From contig NZ_QRCC01000010.1 in the NCBI RefSeq assembly GCF_009833125.1, forward strand, positions 62,001 through 126,000: a stretch of DNA of 64,000 bases, in the 5' to 3' direction. Made by a program: the position numbers and the translations under genes. Of this stretch, positions 7,617-16,412 are shown one piece after another (positions within the stretch are counted from its first letter, which is position 1; every line of letters begins with the position of its first letter). The notes below the pieces were generated by a model. It did not search any database. It saw only the letters and a list, made by a program, of their open reading frames with translations, and was not told the origin of the DNA. Source of the stretch: Nitrosomonas sp. HPC101 (GTDB lineage: Bacteria > Pseudomonadota > Gammaproteobacteria > Burkholderiales > Nitrosomonadaceae).

Positions 7617-10346
7617 GTGAAAAATCCGGCCATGACAACCTGCTTTCGTAACGCCCGACAGACTAACGTTTCTGATCTTATCCAAAGATTGGATCACTGT
7701 GCAACGATTGTGGCCGGAAACCGGCGGCTTGCACGTTCATTGCACCAGGAATTCGGCCGGAGCAAGTCTGCTGAAGGGCACGAGGCGTGGCCAGTTCCGG
7801 ATATCCTGCCGTGGGATGCCTGGCTGCTGCGAGTGTGGCAGGAAGCGGTTATTTCCGGCCGGACTGAAGGCGCTCGGAGAGTGTTGCTTACTGCCCATCA
7901 GGAGTATTTTGTCTGGCAGAAGATGCTTTCAGAGCAGACCAGTGAGATGCCATTGCATGCTGTTAATGAAACCGTCACGCGCATCATGGAAGCGTGGCAG
8001 ATATTGCATGCATGGCGTATTCCCCGTAACGCAGCGGATTTTGACCATAATGCTGATACCCGTTTGTTCTGGCAGCTGGCCACGCTATTCGAAGCAAGAT
8101 GCCAGGAAAACGGCTGGCTTTCTGCTGCAGACTTGCCTGAAATACTGGTGGAATGTGTGCGAGCAAGTGACTTGCGATTATCACGTGGATTGCCGCATGA
8201 ACTGATATTGATCGGTTTTGATGAATGGACACCGCAGCAATTGTTTTTGCTGGATGCACTTGAACAGGCAGGTTGTTCATTGCAGTGGCTGCAATTATCC
8301 GGTCAGCCGCAACAACCCGGCAAGCTGGCATGTGCAGACGGCCGTGATGAGATCTGGCAGGCAGCATGTTGGATACGGCAATGTCTGGAGGAAAATCCGG
8401 CGGCGAGGATTGCGCTGGTTGTGCCGGAATTGGCTGCACAGCGGGAAATGGTTTGCCAGACACTGGATGAAGTATTGATTCCGCAGGCATTGCAGCCAGA
8501 TCAGCATGATCGTATGCGTCCTTACAATTTGTCTCTGGGTAAGCCCCTTAACCGATACCCGCCTGTCAGCCTGGCGCTGGATGTTCTTGATTTGTCGAAA
8601 ATGATTATTGAGCTGCCGTGCGTCAGTCGCGTGCTGCGTTCTTCCTTCATCGCCGGGGGAGATCAGGAAATGAATGCGCGTGCCTTGCTGGATGCCCGCC
8701 TGCGTGAAGCAGGTGAATGGAATCTGGCATTGCAAAAACTGCTGACGAATGCTGCTCGCAGCGGCCAGTCCTATTCGTGTCCATTGCTGGCTGAATGTCT
8801 GGGCAGTTTTATGAAGCAGATGCAAATGTTACCTGTATCAGCTGGCCCGGGAGAGTGGGCGCAGCGATTCGGGCAGTGGCTGAAAGCCATCGGTTGGCCG
8901 GGTGAGCGAGGATTGTCCAGTGAGGAATATCAGGTTGTCCAGACATGGCAGGGCGTGCTGAGAGAATTTGCCACCCTGGATTGGGTGGCCCGGCCGATCA
9001 GTTTGGGTGAAGCGCTGCAGCAACTCAGGCGCATGGTTGCCGGTACGATTTTCCAGCCGGAATCGGTAGAAGCGCCTGTGCAGGTGTTGGGGCTGTTTGA
9101 AGTCAGCGGGCTGCAGTTCGATCATCTCTGGATCACGGGGCTGCATGACGGCGTATTTCCCGCACCACCCCGGCCCAATCCGTTTCTTCCCCTGATTCTG
9201 CAGCGCAAGGCGGATGCACCGCACTCCAGCGCCAGACGTGAATTGCACATAGCTGCGACGCTGTTGCAGCGAATTGCTGCTAGCGCGGCGGATGTTGTCA
9301 TCAGTTACCCGCAGCGCAACGGTGATGAAATACTGGATGCCAGTCCGCTGATCAAAGATTTTCCAGCCTTGGACAAGGCAGAATGGGTGGGCGAATCATT
9401 GCCTCGCTGGCGAGAGCGCCTCTATCACAACAGGCAGCATGTGACGGTGATAGAGGATGCTGCGCCTGCTTTTACCGGGATGGTGATTCCGGGTGGCAGC
9501 CGGATGTTCAAACTGCAGGCCGCCTGCCCGTTTCTGGCATTTGCCGAGCTACGACTGGGTGCGCGTCCGTTGGGCCGTATCCAGACTGGTTTGGATGCGC
9601 GAGTGCGTGGCTCGTTGCTGCACCGGGTTATGGAAACGATCTGGGCTGAGCTGGATTCATCGGCGGTATTGGCAGATTTATCCTCTGATGAGTTGCACGT
9701 ACTGGTCGCCAGCAAGGTGAGCGAAGCGATACGTGAAATCGCCCCGCGCTACCCGCATACTTTCGGCCCTCGTTTGCAGGCACTGGAAAGTGAACGGTTG
9801 CTGGCGCTGGTATTGGCATGGCTGGAAATAGAAAAACAACGTACCCCGTTCCGCGTATCAGGCCGGGAGCAGAAAATGGAGCTGGAGCTGAACGGTTTGC
9901 GTATTTATTTGAGGATAGATCGCATTGATACGCTGGCAGAAGGAGGTGAATTGCTGATTGACTACAAAACCGGCGAAGTCAAAACAAGCGCATGGTTTGG
10001 TGATCGTCCCGATGAACCACAGTTGCCACTGTACAGTCTGGCGTTTGCTGACGAGCTGGCCGGGATTGCATTTGCGCAAATCAGAGCGGGGAATGTGCAG
10101 TTTGCGGGTGTGACGCGTGCGGAAACTGCCATCCCGGGCGTGCAATCCTTTGAAAAACTGAAACAGACTCAGGAAGCAGCAAGCTGGGATGCGGTACTGA
10201 CTGATTGGCATCAGGTAATGGAGAAGCTGGCACAGGATTTCATGGCTGGAGAAGCCGGGGTGAGCCCTAAACAATACCCGCAAACCTGTACTTATTGTGA
10301 ACTTAAGCCTTTGTGCAGAATCGGAGAGAGCGTTGGAAACGACTGA
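7617..10346 (+). CDS. AddB-like ATP-dependent nuclease subunit (PD-(D/E)XK, Fe-S type)
   Basis: This 909-residue protein corresponds to the group annotated as 'probable DNA repair protein' that pairs with an AddA-like helicase. The N-terminal part resembles an inactivated helicase (IVAGNRRLAR instead of a true P-loop). The C-terminal 250 residues hold the nuclease: LLIDYKTGEVK (motif D-x-K), a QLPLYSLAF block, and iron-sulfur cysteines in QAACPFLAFAELRLG (about residue 640) and TCTYCELKPLC at the end. GTG at 7617 or ATG at 7632 could be the start. Its expected partner begins at 27365; the DUF1207 gene and the siderophore locus lie between. Confidence 0.88.
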   Translation: MKNPAMTTCFRNARQTNVSDLIQRLDHCATIVAGNRRLARSLHQEFGRSKSAEGHEAWPVPDILPWDAWLLRVWQEAVISGRTEGARRVLLTAHQEYFVWQKMLSEQTSEMPLHAVNETVTRIMEAWQILHAWRIPRNAADFDHNADTRLFWQLATLFEARCQENGWLSAADLPEILVECVRASDLRLSRGLPHELILIGFDEWTPQQLFLLDALEQAGCSLQWLQLSGQPQQPGKLACADGRDEIWQAACWIRQCLEENPAARIALVVPELAAQREMVCQTLDEVLIPQALQPDQHDRMRPYNLSLGKPLNRYPPVSLALDVLDLSKMIIELPCVSRVLRSSFIAGGDQEMNARALLDARLREAGEWNLALQKLLTNAARSGQSYSCPLLAECLGSFMKQMQMLPVSAGPGEWAQRFGQWLKAIGWPGERGLSSEEYQVVQTWQGVLREFATLDWVARPISLGEALQQLRRMVAGTIFQPESVEAPVQVLGLFEVSGLQFDHLWITGLHDGVFPAPPRPNPFLPLILQRKADAPHSSARRELHIAATLLQRIAASAADVVISYPQRNGDEILDASPLIKDFPALDKAEWVGESLPRWRERLYHNRQHVTVIEDAAPAFTGMVIPGGSRMFKLQAACPFLAFAELRLGARPLGRIQTGLDARVRGSLLHRVMETIWAELDSSAVLADLSSDELHVLVASKVSEAIREIAPRYPHTFGPRLQALESERLLALVLAWLEIEKQRTPFRVSGREQKMELELNGLRIYLRIDRIDTLAEGGELLIDYKTGEVKTSAWFGDRPDEPQLPLYSLAFADELAGIAFAQIRAGNVQFAGVTRAETAIPGVQSFEKLKQTQEAASWDAVLTDWHQVMEKLAQDFMAGEAGVSPKQYPQTCTYCELKPLCRIGESVGND

Positions 10347-10388
10347 AATCGAGATCAAAAAATTTCTTTCTGTTTAAATGGAGTTGTT

Positions 10389-11525
10389 GTGAGTGGAGCT
10401 ATCCTGAGATTCTTGTCGCTCATCATAATTGTGGTGTTTTATACATTTCCCGTAAGTGCTGCGACACCTGATGATTCATATATTGCAGGTTATGCTGCAG
10501 CCATTCTGAAACTTCAGTTCGGGATCGATCTTCCTGTATTAACCGTGCGGAATGGGAATATTACGCTGCCAGCCGACAAGCTGCCGGCAGAGAATCATGC
10601 CAGGATTACGCAGCTGTTCTCAGAGATTCCCGGTGTTACCAGAGTGGAAATAGTGGAATATACCGCGCAGCAACCTGCGTTTACTTCTCCGGAGCCGGCT
10701 GAAGCGGTTGTCGATAAAGGCGCTTTGGTAACGCGCTCAACGATGCTGGCAAATGGCCTCCTGCCGGAAGGCCATTTATTCAAGCCATTATTGGCTGACC
10801 CGCGTTGGAATCATTTCTCGGCTGCTTACCGCAATTATGTGGGGAAAAATGTAGACGGTAATCATAATGGCTCTGTCAGCTTCGGTGAAACGATACCATT
10901 TTATCGTGCCAATATCGGGCAATCGATTGTGCAATGGGAGGTCGGGCTTCAGGCTGGTATATTCAGTGATTTCAACTTAGGTGCCTCTTCAACTGACCTG
11001 ATCAATACCGATTTTATCGGAGGAATTTATACCGGCGTACGGGCAGGTAATGCTTCTGCTTTTGCCCGTATTTATCATCAGAGTTCTCATCTTGGCGATG
11101 AATTTCTATTGAGAAAACTCACTACTATAGAGCGTATCAATCTGAGTTATGAGGCTGCCGATCTTAGACTTTCTTATGAATTTCCTTACGGAATACGTGT
11201 TTACGGCGGTGGTGGCGGAATTTTTCGCAAAGAACCATCAGCGATCAAACCCTGGTCAGTGCAATACGGAGTAGAGTTCAGAAGTCCATGGAGAATGGAA
11301 TTTGCAATGATACGGCCGGTTTTGGCTGTAGATATCAAAAACTATGAGCAACACAACTGGGATGCTGATCTGTCTGCCAGAGTCGGGATCCAGTTCGATA
11401 ATTTCCAGACTTTCAACAGAAAACTGCAGTTTTTGCTGGAATATTTTAATGGACACTCCCCTACCGGCCAGTTCTTCAGGGATAAAGTCGAATATCTTGG
11501 TATCGGTGCGCACTATCACTATTAA
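10389..11525 (+). CDS. DUF1207-type outer-membrane protein
   Basis: 378 residues starting at GTG 10389 behind a modest ribosome-binding site. A signal peptide (LRFLSLIIIVVFYTFPVSAA) is followed by about 90 residues resembling a small BON-like alpha/beta segment. A beta-rich C-terminal domain then has alternating hydrophobic strands, a glycine run (YGGGGGIFRK), GVEFRSPW, and ends in an aromatic-rich strand (GIGAHYHY), as in DUF1207 outer-membrane proteins. Function is unknown. It lies 42 bases after the AddB-like gene and is probably co-transcribed with it. Confidence 0.75.
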   Translation: MSGAILRFLSLIIIVVFYTFPVSAATPDDSYIAGYAAAILKLQFGIDLPVLTVRNGNITLPADKLPAENHARITQLFSEIPGVTRVEIVEYTAQQPAFTSPEPAEAVVDKGALVTRSTMLANGLLPEGHLFKPLLADPRWNHFSAAYRNYVGKNVDGNHNGSVSFGETIPFYRANIGQSIVQWEVGLQAGIFSDFNLGASSTDLINTDFIGGIYTGVRAGNASAFARIYHQSSHLGDEFLLRKLTTIERINLSYEAADLRLSYEFPYGIRVYGGGGGIFRKEPSAIKPWSVQYGVEFRSPWRMEFAMIRPVLAVDIKNYEQHNWDADLSARVGIQFDNFQTFNRKLQFLLEYFNGHSPTGQFFRDKVEYLGIGAHYHY

Positions 11526-12060
11526 GAAATCTTTGAATAAGACTTCCTGATTTTAGCAAAGTACCCGGATTTCACGCGTTGGGCAGCCTTACCTCAATCC
11601 AGAAATTAGCCATGGCAGCATACCTCTACTTTTAAGTATCACCTCTAAAAAAAGGGGGCTGTCACGCCATCTATCCTGTAAAAATGTCTGGCAATGTTTA
11701 TTTGAAAAGCATTGCAGCCGCACCACAATAAACTATGACTTTCGCTACGTAGTATCAGTATTGACAGGAAGCAGGTTTATGGGCATGCCGACTTCTGAAT
11801 AATCTGGTTCTTCAACTTAATAATTGTGCGGATATAGCCATTTCGGTTTAATGTGCGCATCCGCAGCTGTAAGACTATACCGCCAGTGGTTTGAACCAGT
11901 ATACGACCGCTGCTGATGCTGCTCTCATTCACGACATCAGTGGTAATCTGATTGTTGTGGTGTGTGGACTTGCGGCTATGATCCCGACAGCAGCGTTGAA
12001 GAACGCCAGCAAGACCGGTTACCTATCCAAGGTAACTCAACAGGGGGATCATTGATAAAA
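11526..12060 (+). other. Gene-poor stretch before the siderophore promoter
   Basis: I see no credible coding region on either strand. The sequence changes from neutral composition to strongly AT-rich toward its right end. There is no tRNA, no obvious direct repeat and no recognisable transposase fragment. It is a plausible left junction zone of the siderophore locus. Confidence 0.4.
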
Positions 12061-12064
12061 AAAC

Positions 12065-12105
12065 TTGTATTTTTATTTTTTATAAATATAATAGTAATCA
12101 TTCTT
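12065..12105 (+). promoter_or_regulatory. Siderophore promoter overlapped by a Fur-box-like sequence
   Basis: TTGTAT (12065-12070) and a perfect TATAAT (12087-12092) are separated by 16 bases, a good sigma-70 promoter. Bases 12087-12105 match the classical 19-bp Fur box at 14 positions by my count, centred on GTAATCATT, so Fur-Fe2+ bound there would cover the -10 element. This fits iron-repressed expression of the genes downstream. The match was counted by eye, and no binding data exist here. Confidence 0.6.
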
Positions 12106-12136
12106 ATTTGTGATTATGAAAACTATTACAAATAAG
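12103..12136. repeat. 9-bp inverted repeat just downstream of the Fur-box-like site
   Basis: CTTATTTGT (12103-12111) and ACAAATAAG (12128-12136) are perfect complements separated by 16 bases. It lies at the predicted transcription start and could be a second operator half-site pair or a 5' stem in the mRNA. Confidence 0.45.
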
Positions 12137-12260
12137 TAACAATATATTTGCCAGACGGTGTTGGTTTATAAGAGTAGTGTCTTTGTTTTTCTCCGCTGGC
12201 AAAAGAGATTTCAATAGTTTTTCAAGCACTCTTCTTCATTAGCAGTTCTGTAGCTCGTCA

Positions 12261-12303
12261 GCCCGTTCTGGGCAAGCCAGCCAATTTAACCCGGTGCACC
12301 GGG
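12261..12303 (+). promoter_or_regulatory. Structured leader: small stem plus a 14-bp GC palindrome
   Basis: Within the roughly 490-base leader between the promoter and sbnA there is a short stem, GCCC-GTTCT-GGGC (12261-12273). A perfect palindrome, CCCGGTGCACCGGG (12290-12303), follows and ends three bases before a possible ATG at 12307. The palindrome stands out in AT-rich surroundings. It may pause transcription, mask the start of the small reading frame or be a protein-binding site. No poly-T tract follows, so it is not an ordinary terminator. Confidence 0.4.
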
Positions 12304-12306
12304 AAT

Positions 12307-12459
12307 ATGGCTATGAGCACTATCAATATAGTATTTCAAGCAAGTATCGTTGCGCCTTGTCCGGAAACGGCGTTATTTAGTCATGAAATGGATTTTGACC
12401 ATGTCATCCGGTGGGCTGCAAATCTGGATCCGGCAATTGTCTGTCTTGATCAGGATTGA
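12307..12459 (+). CDS. Possible 50-residue leader peptide or small protein
   Basis: An ATG at 12307 opens a 50-codon frame (MAMSTINIVFQAS ... AIVCLDQD) that ends at TGA 12457-12459, downstream of the predicted iron-regulated promoter and upstream of sbnA. I recognise no family. It has no clear ribosome-binding site because the palindrome occupies that position. It could be a translated leader, a vestige of a former first gene, or chance. Confidence 0.3.
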   Translation: MAMSTINIVFQASIVAPCPETALFSHEMDFDHVIRWAANLDPAIVCLDQD

Positions 12460-12587
12460 TAACAACCGGTTTATGATCAAATTTGCCTTTCGAAAATAGA
12501 AGAAATGGAGAGGGCAAAGTTCAATTCAATATTGAAGTGAAATGCCTATCATTTGCATTATTTTTATTATTTAATGGGAGGTTCCAT

Positions 12588-13592
12588 ATGGTCCTTCACA
12601 ATATCCTTGATGGTATAGGGAAGACGCCAATAGTCAGTCTTTCGCGTATGTTCAATGATCCACGATGTGAAGTACTGGCAAAGCTGGAGATGCTCAATCC
12701 ATGTGGCAGTATTAAAGACAGACCGGCTCACTATATGATTGAACGTGGATTGGCAGATGGTTCCATAAGCGCCAAATCTCATATTATCGAAAGCTCTTCC
12801 GGTAATTTGGCCATTGCACTGGCAATGGTTTGCAGCATGTATGGGCTGCGTTTCACCGCAGTGGTGGATCCAAAGCTTTCACCTGTGAATCGCCAGATCA
12901 TTCAGTGCTATGGCGGTAATATCGAGCTTGTTACCAAGAAAGATCGTCAGGGTGGCTATCTGGAAACTCGCATTGAGCAGGTCAAACGTATGCTGCGCGA
13001 GCAACCTGATGCGGTATGGACGAACCAATATGCTAACAAGCTCAATTGGCAGAGTCATTATTACGGCGAGGGCGAAGAAATCCTGCGAGATTTGGATCGA
13101 CCTGTTGATTATCTGGTGCTGGGTGTCAGTACATCGGGAACCATTCACGGTATTACGCGACGCCTGCGCGAAGCCTGGCCTGCCATGAAGGTGATCCCCG
13201 TGGATGCATTCGGCTCCGTGTTGTTCGGCACTTCACCAGCTGTTCGTGAATTGCCCGGGCTTGGCGCGAGCCGCGTACCGGAGTTATTGAAACGCGATGA
13301 GCTCGGTGAGGCCATCCAGATTGATGACTATGAATCTGCTATCGCGTGTCGGCAATTGGTAGAACATGAAGGAATTTTTGCCGGAGGATCATCCGGTTCT
13401 GTAATTGCTGCTATCCAACGCCTTGCCACTCATCTGTTGCAACCAGCGCGCATCCTGACCATCTTGCCCGACCGGGGCGAACGCTATCTGGACACGGTAT
13501 ACAACGACCAGTGGCTGTTACGCATGAAAGAACGTCATTTTACACGTATGACAACAGAATTGACCGTCACACCTCAGGAGCAAACAGCATGA
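12588..13592 (+). CDS. sbnA: N-(2-amino-2-carboxyethyl)-L-glutamate synthase (SbnA-like)
   Basis: PLP enzyme of the cysteine-synthase fold. SbnA condenses O-phospho-L-serine with L-glutamate to give ACEGA, the first step to L-2,3-diaminopropionate (L-Dap). The PLP lysine lies in NPCGSIKDRPA, the substrate/phosphate loop in IIESSSGNLAIALA, and the cofactor-phosphate loop in LGVSTSGTIHGITRR. I chose ATG 12588, preceded by GGGAGG, giving 334 residues (close to the staphylococcal enzyme); an upstream start at 12483 would add an unrelated hydrophobic tail. Its TGA overlaps the sbnB ATG by 4 bases. First clear enzyme gene of the siderophore operon. Confidence 0.92.
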   Translation: MVLHNILDGIGKTPIVSLSRMFNDPRCEVLAKLEMLNPCGSIKDRPAHYMIERGLADGSISAKSHIIESSSGNLAIALAMVCSMYGLRFTAVVDPKLSPVNRQIIQCYGGNIELVTKKDRQGGYLETRIEQVKRMLREQPDAVWTNQYANKLNWQSHYYGEGEEILRDLDRPVDYLVLGVSTSGTIHGITRRLREAWPAMKVIPVDAFGSVLFGTSPAVRELPGLGASRVPELLKRDELGEAIQIDDYESAIACRQLVEHEGIFAGGSSGSVIAAIQRLATHLLQPARILTILPDRGERYLDTVYNDQWLLRMKERHFTRMTTELTVTPQEQTA

Positions 13593-14614
13593 GAATACCG
13601 GATACCTCGCCTGATCTGCTCTACCTTAGCCGCAATGATCTCGGCTCGTTGGGGGGGGATCACTCGCAGCCTTATGTCGATGTGATAGCGGACGGACTGG
13701 CTGCACATGCTCGTGGCGAGTATGTACAGCCGCTCAAACCGTATTTGCGCTGGCCGGGCGCTGACCACATTGCTGACCGTATCATTGCTATGCCCTGCTA
13801 TCTGGGCGGCAAGCAGCCAATCGCTGGCCTGAAATGGGTCGGTAGTCGTCAGCATAACCCGGTTCATTTCGGTCTTGAACGTGCCAGTGCGATTATCGTG
13901 CTGAATGATGCGGAGACCAATTATCCGGTCGCGATCCTGGAAGGCGGGCTGATTAGTGGTATGCGCACGGCAGCCATTACTGCTGTAGGCACTCGCTATC
14001 TGGCACGCAGAGGTTTTACCAATGTTTCTTGTATCGGATGCGGGCCGATAGCACGTATGCAGCTGCAAACGCTGCTGGAGCAGTTTCCGAATATCAAGTG
14101 CGTTCATTTGTTTGATTTGTGCCCCGATGCCGCCAAATTGCTGGGTGCTTTGTTAGCGGAAAGCTATCCGGATGTGTATTTTATTACTGCGGATTCAGCA
14201 GAATCCGCAGTGCGAGCGGCTGATGTGATTGTAACCTGTACCGTAACCAGCACACCCTACCTGGCCTTCGATTGGCTTAAACCCGGTACTTTCATCAGCA
14301 ATATATCCATCATGGATGTTCATAAGGAAGTCTATGAACGGGCTGACAAGGTGGTGGTGGATGATTGGGATCAGTCAAATCGTGAAAAGAAGATCATTAA
14401 CCAGCTGGTGCTGGAAGGCCGCTTCAGTCGTGAACAGTTGCATGCCGAGCTTGGAGAGATCGTTATTGGCGGTAGACCGGGGCGGGAGAACGAAGATGAG
14501 ATCATTTTGCTCAATCCCATGGGTATGGCTCTCGACGATATTGTTTGCGCGCGCTACTTTTACCATCTGGCGCATGAGCGCGGGATTGGTACCCGATTGC
14601 CGCTATACGGCTGA
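13589..14614 (+). CDS. sbnB: ACEGA dehydrogenase SbnB (ornithine cyclodeaminase fold)
   Basis: NAD-dependent enzyme that in staphyloferrin B synthesis oxidatively cleaves ACEGA to L-Dap and 2-oxoglutarate. The fold is that of the ornithine cyclodeaminase/mu-crystallin family: the substrate block GLKWVGSRQHNP, the ISGMRTAAITAVGTRYLAR motif, a Rossmann region beginning VSCIGCGPIARMQL, and the conserved INISIMD/DDWDQSNREKK region toward the C-terminus. 341 residues, translationally coupled to sbnA (ATGA). With SbnA it supplies both L-Dap and 2-oxoglutarate for the later ligases. Confidence 0.92.
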   Translation: MRIPDTSPDLLYLSRNDLGSLGGDHSQPYVDVIADGLAAHARGEYVQPLKPYLRWPGADHIADRIIAMPCYLGGKQPIAGLKWVGSRQHNPVHFGLERASAIIVLNDAETNYPVAILEGGLISGMRTAAITAVGTRYLARRGFTNVSCIGCGPIARMQLQTLLEQFPNIKCVHLFDLCPDAAKLLGALLAESYPDVYFITADSAESAVRAADVIVTCTVTSTPYLAFDWLKPGTFISNISIMDVHKEVYERADKVVVDDWDQSNREKKIINQLVLEGRFSREQLHAELGEIVIGGRPGRENEDEIILLNPMGMALDDIVCARYFYHLAHERGIGTRLPLYG

Positions 14615-14619
14615 ACCGT

Positions 14620-16410
14620 ATGCAGATTATCCCACCTCATCCGTATGCAATCCGGCTCGCCCAGGATTTGTTCGATGCACTCTGGCTGGAGAACCTGTAT
14701 GGTTTCCGCGGGCATTGCCTCATGCACCCGGATACCCAGGGAAAAGCAGTCATGGAGATTGTGCTTGACGAAATGCGGTCGTTACACTGGCAAGGGGAGA
14801 AGGCAGACGGTTTGCGCCCGTTCCGGGTATCGGACTCGAACGCGGTTTTGCATACGGCTACGAATACGATCAGCCTTGAACTCGGTAAGGTTGTCGAAGT
14901 CCTGCAGACCGCAGATTGGTGGAGCAGCCGGACAGACCGTTTTATGCGACTCTTCCAGCTTGCTCATGATCAGGCCGTACTTACGGCAATGTATGAGCAG
15001 AAAATTCTGGAAAATCTCATGGCTGCACCAGAAGATTTATTGTCATGGGAGGCGCTGAGTTGCCTGAAAGACCGACCGTTCCACCCCCTGGCTCGTGCCA
15101 AGGATTGGAACGGAAATCACGGCTGTGATTATGCTACAGAAACCATGGCATCGTTCCCGCTCCACTGGATTGCGGTACCTCGAGAACGAATAGTAAGCAA
15201 ATCTGCAGATCTACTCGTTGGCCAACCGCTGGCGGAGGGGTTGCTTGACTCTACCCAGCGTGACAAGTTGACCAGCGCCGCTTACGTTTTCCACGTCGAT
15301 AGCGAGGATTGGTTATGGATGCCAGTTCATCCATGGCAGTGGGCCTGGCTCAACCAATCAAATTCTCCACGGCTCGATGAGTGTATTTATTTGGGCAAAG
15401 GTCCGGGAACGGCGATTCCCACTGCATCGTTGCGTTCGCTTGCCGTTACAGGAAAGCCTGGCATCCATCTGAAACTTGCACTTTCTGTTCGTACATTGGG
15501 GGCAACTCGCGCTCTGCCGCCACGCTATCTACATAACGGCACACTTGCCAGCACTTGCCTCGAATCCTTGCGTCGGCGTGATGACTGGCTGGCAGCTCAT
15601 CTGTTGTTATGCGACGAGAATGAATGGTGGGCATTGAGTCAGTGCGATTCACTCGAAGCCGAACCAGGCGAGCTCGCTTGCATGATTCGCCGTTATCCGG
15701 CACTCCCCGGTGCAACACTCATTCCGATGGCAGCTTTGCCTGCAATCTCGGCTGATGGCAAGTTACCAGTATTCAATCATCTGATCGGCGCCACAATGCC
15801 GGAGGATGTCGCCTGGCGTCTGTTCAGCAATATTGCCGAGGTCTTGCTTGAACTGGGGCTGCGCTGTTTTGCATACGGCGTTATGCCGGAGCTGCATGGG
15901 CAGAACGTATTACTTGCCTTTAAGAACCAGAAAATTACTGCTCTGGTGCTGCGTGATCACGACACATTGCGTGTGTGCCATCCATTAATGCAGAGCCAAA
16001 ATATCACGATTCCGGATTATGTAATCAATCGCAGTACCCCTAATACACTGGAGTTGAATACCCCGCGAGAATTGCTGGCTTATCTGCAAACCCTGGCAAT
16101 CGAGGTCAATCTGTATGCGATTCTTGCTGCACTGGCTACCTATTATGGCCGGGATGAAGCGCATGGCTGGGGGATCGTCCGTCAGGCGCTTGAAATCTGT
16201 CTGGCACGTGCTCCGTTACCGGTTGAAACGGCTGGACCGGCAAGAAAAATACTGCTGGAGGCAATGGAATGGCCTTTTAAACAGTTACTTGCGCCACTGT
16301 TTAATATCACAAGTTTCGGCACCGGTATGCCCAGTTCCATGGGACGTTTGCCCAATCCCTTATTAGCCGGCAATCCGTCGTGGCCGGAACACAACAGACA
16401 GGTGTCGTGA
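14620..16410 (+). CDS. sbnC: NRPS-independent siderophore (IucA/IucC) synthetase, SbnC position
   Basis: A 596-residue synthetase of the IucA/IucC superfamily, which forms amides from carboxylates through acyl-adenylates. Family markers are HPLARAKDWNG near residue 148, MPVHPWQWAW near 230, the basic LKLALSVRTLGATRAL segment, and the Mg/ATP region ELHGQNVLLAF with VLRDHD. By order it equals SbnC, which in Staphylococcus is the type B enzyme adding 2-oxoglutarate. The assigned substrate is inferred from synteny, not from residues. The start lies 5 bases after the sbnB stop. Confidence 0.9.
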   Translation: MQIIPPHPYAIRLAQDLFDALWLENLYGFRGHCLMHPDTQGKAVMEIVLDEMRSLHWQGEKADGLRPFRVSDSNAVLHTATNTISLELGKVVEVLQTADWWSSRTDRFMRLFQLAHDQAVLTAMYEQKILENLMAAPEDLLSWEALSCLKDRPFHPLARAKDWNGNHGCDYATETMASFPLHWIAVPRERIVSKSADLLVGQPLAEGLLDSTQRDKLTSAAYVFHVDSEDWLWMPVHPWQWAWLNQSNSPRLDECIYLGKGPGTAIPTASLRSLAVTGKPGIHLKLALSVRTLGATRALPPRYLHNGTLASTCLESLRRRDDWLAAHLLLCDENEWWALSQCDSLEAEPGELACMIRRYPALPGATLIPMAALPAISADGKLPVFNHLIGATMPEDVAWRLFSNIAEVLLELGLRCFAYGVMPELHGQNVLLAFKNQKITALVLRDHDTLRVCHPLMQSQNITIPDYVINRSTPNTLELNTPRELLAYLQTLAIEVNLYAILAALATYYGRDEAHGWGIVRQALEICLARAPLPVETAGPARKILLEAMEWPFKQLLAPLFNITSFGTGMPSSMGRLPNPLLAGNPSWPEHNRQVS

Positions 16411-16412
16411 TA

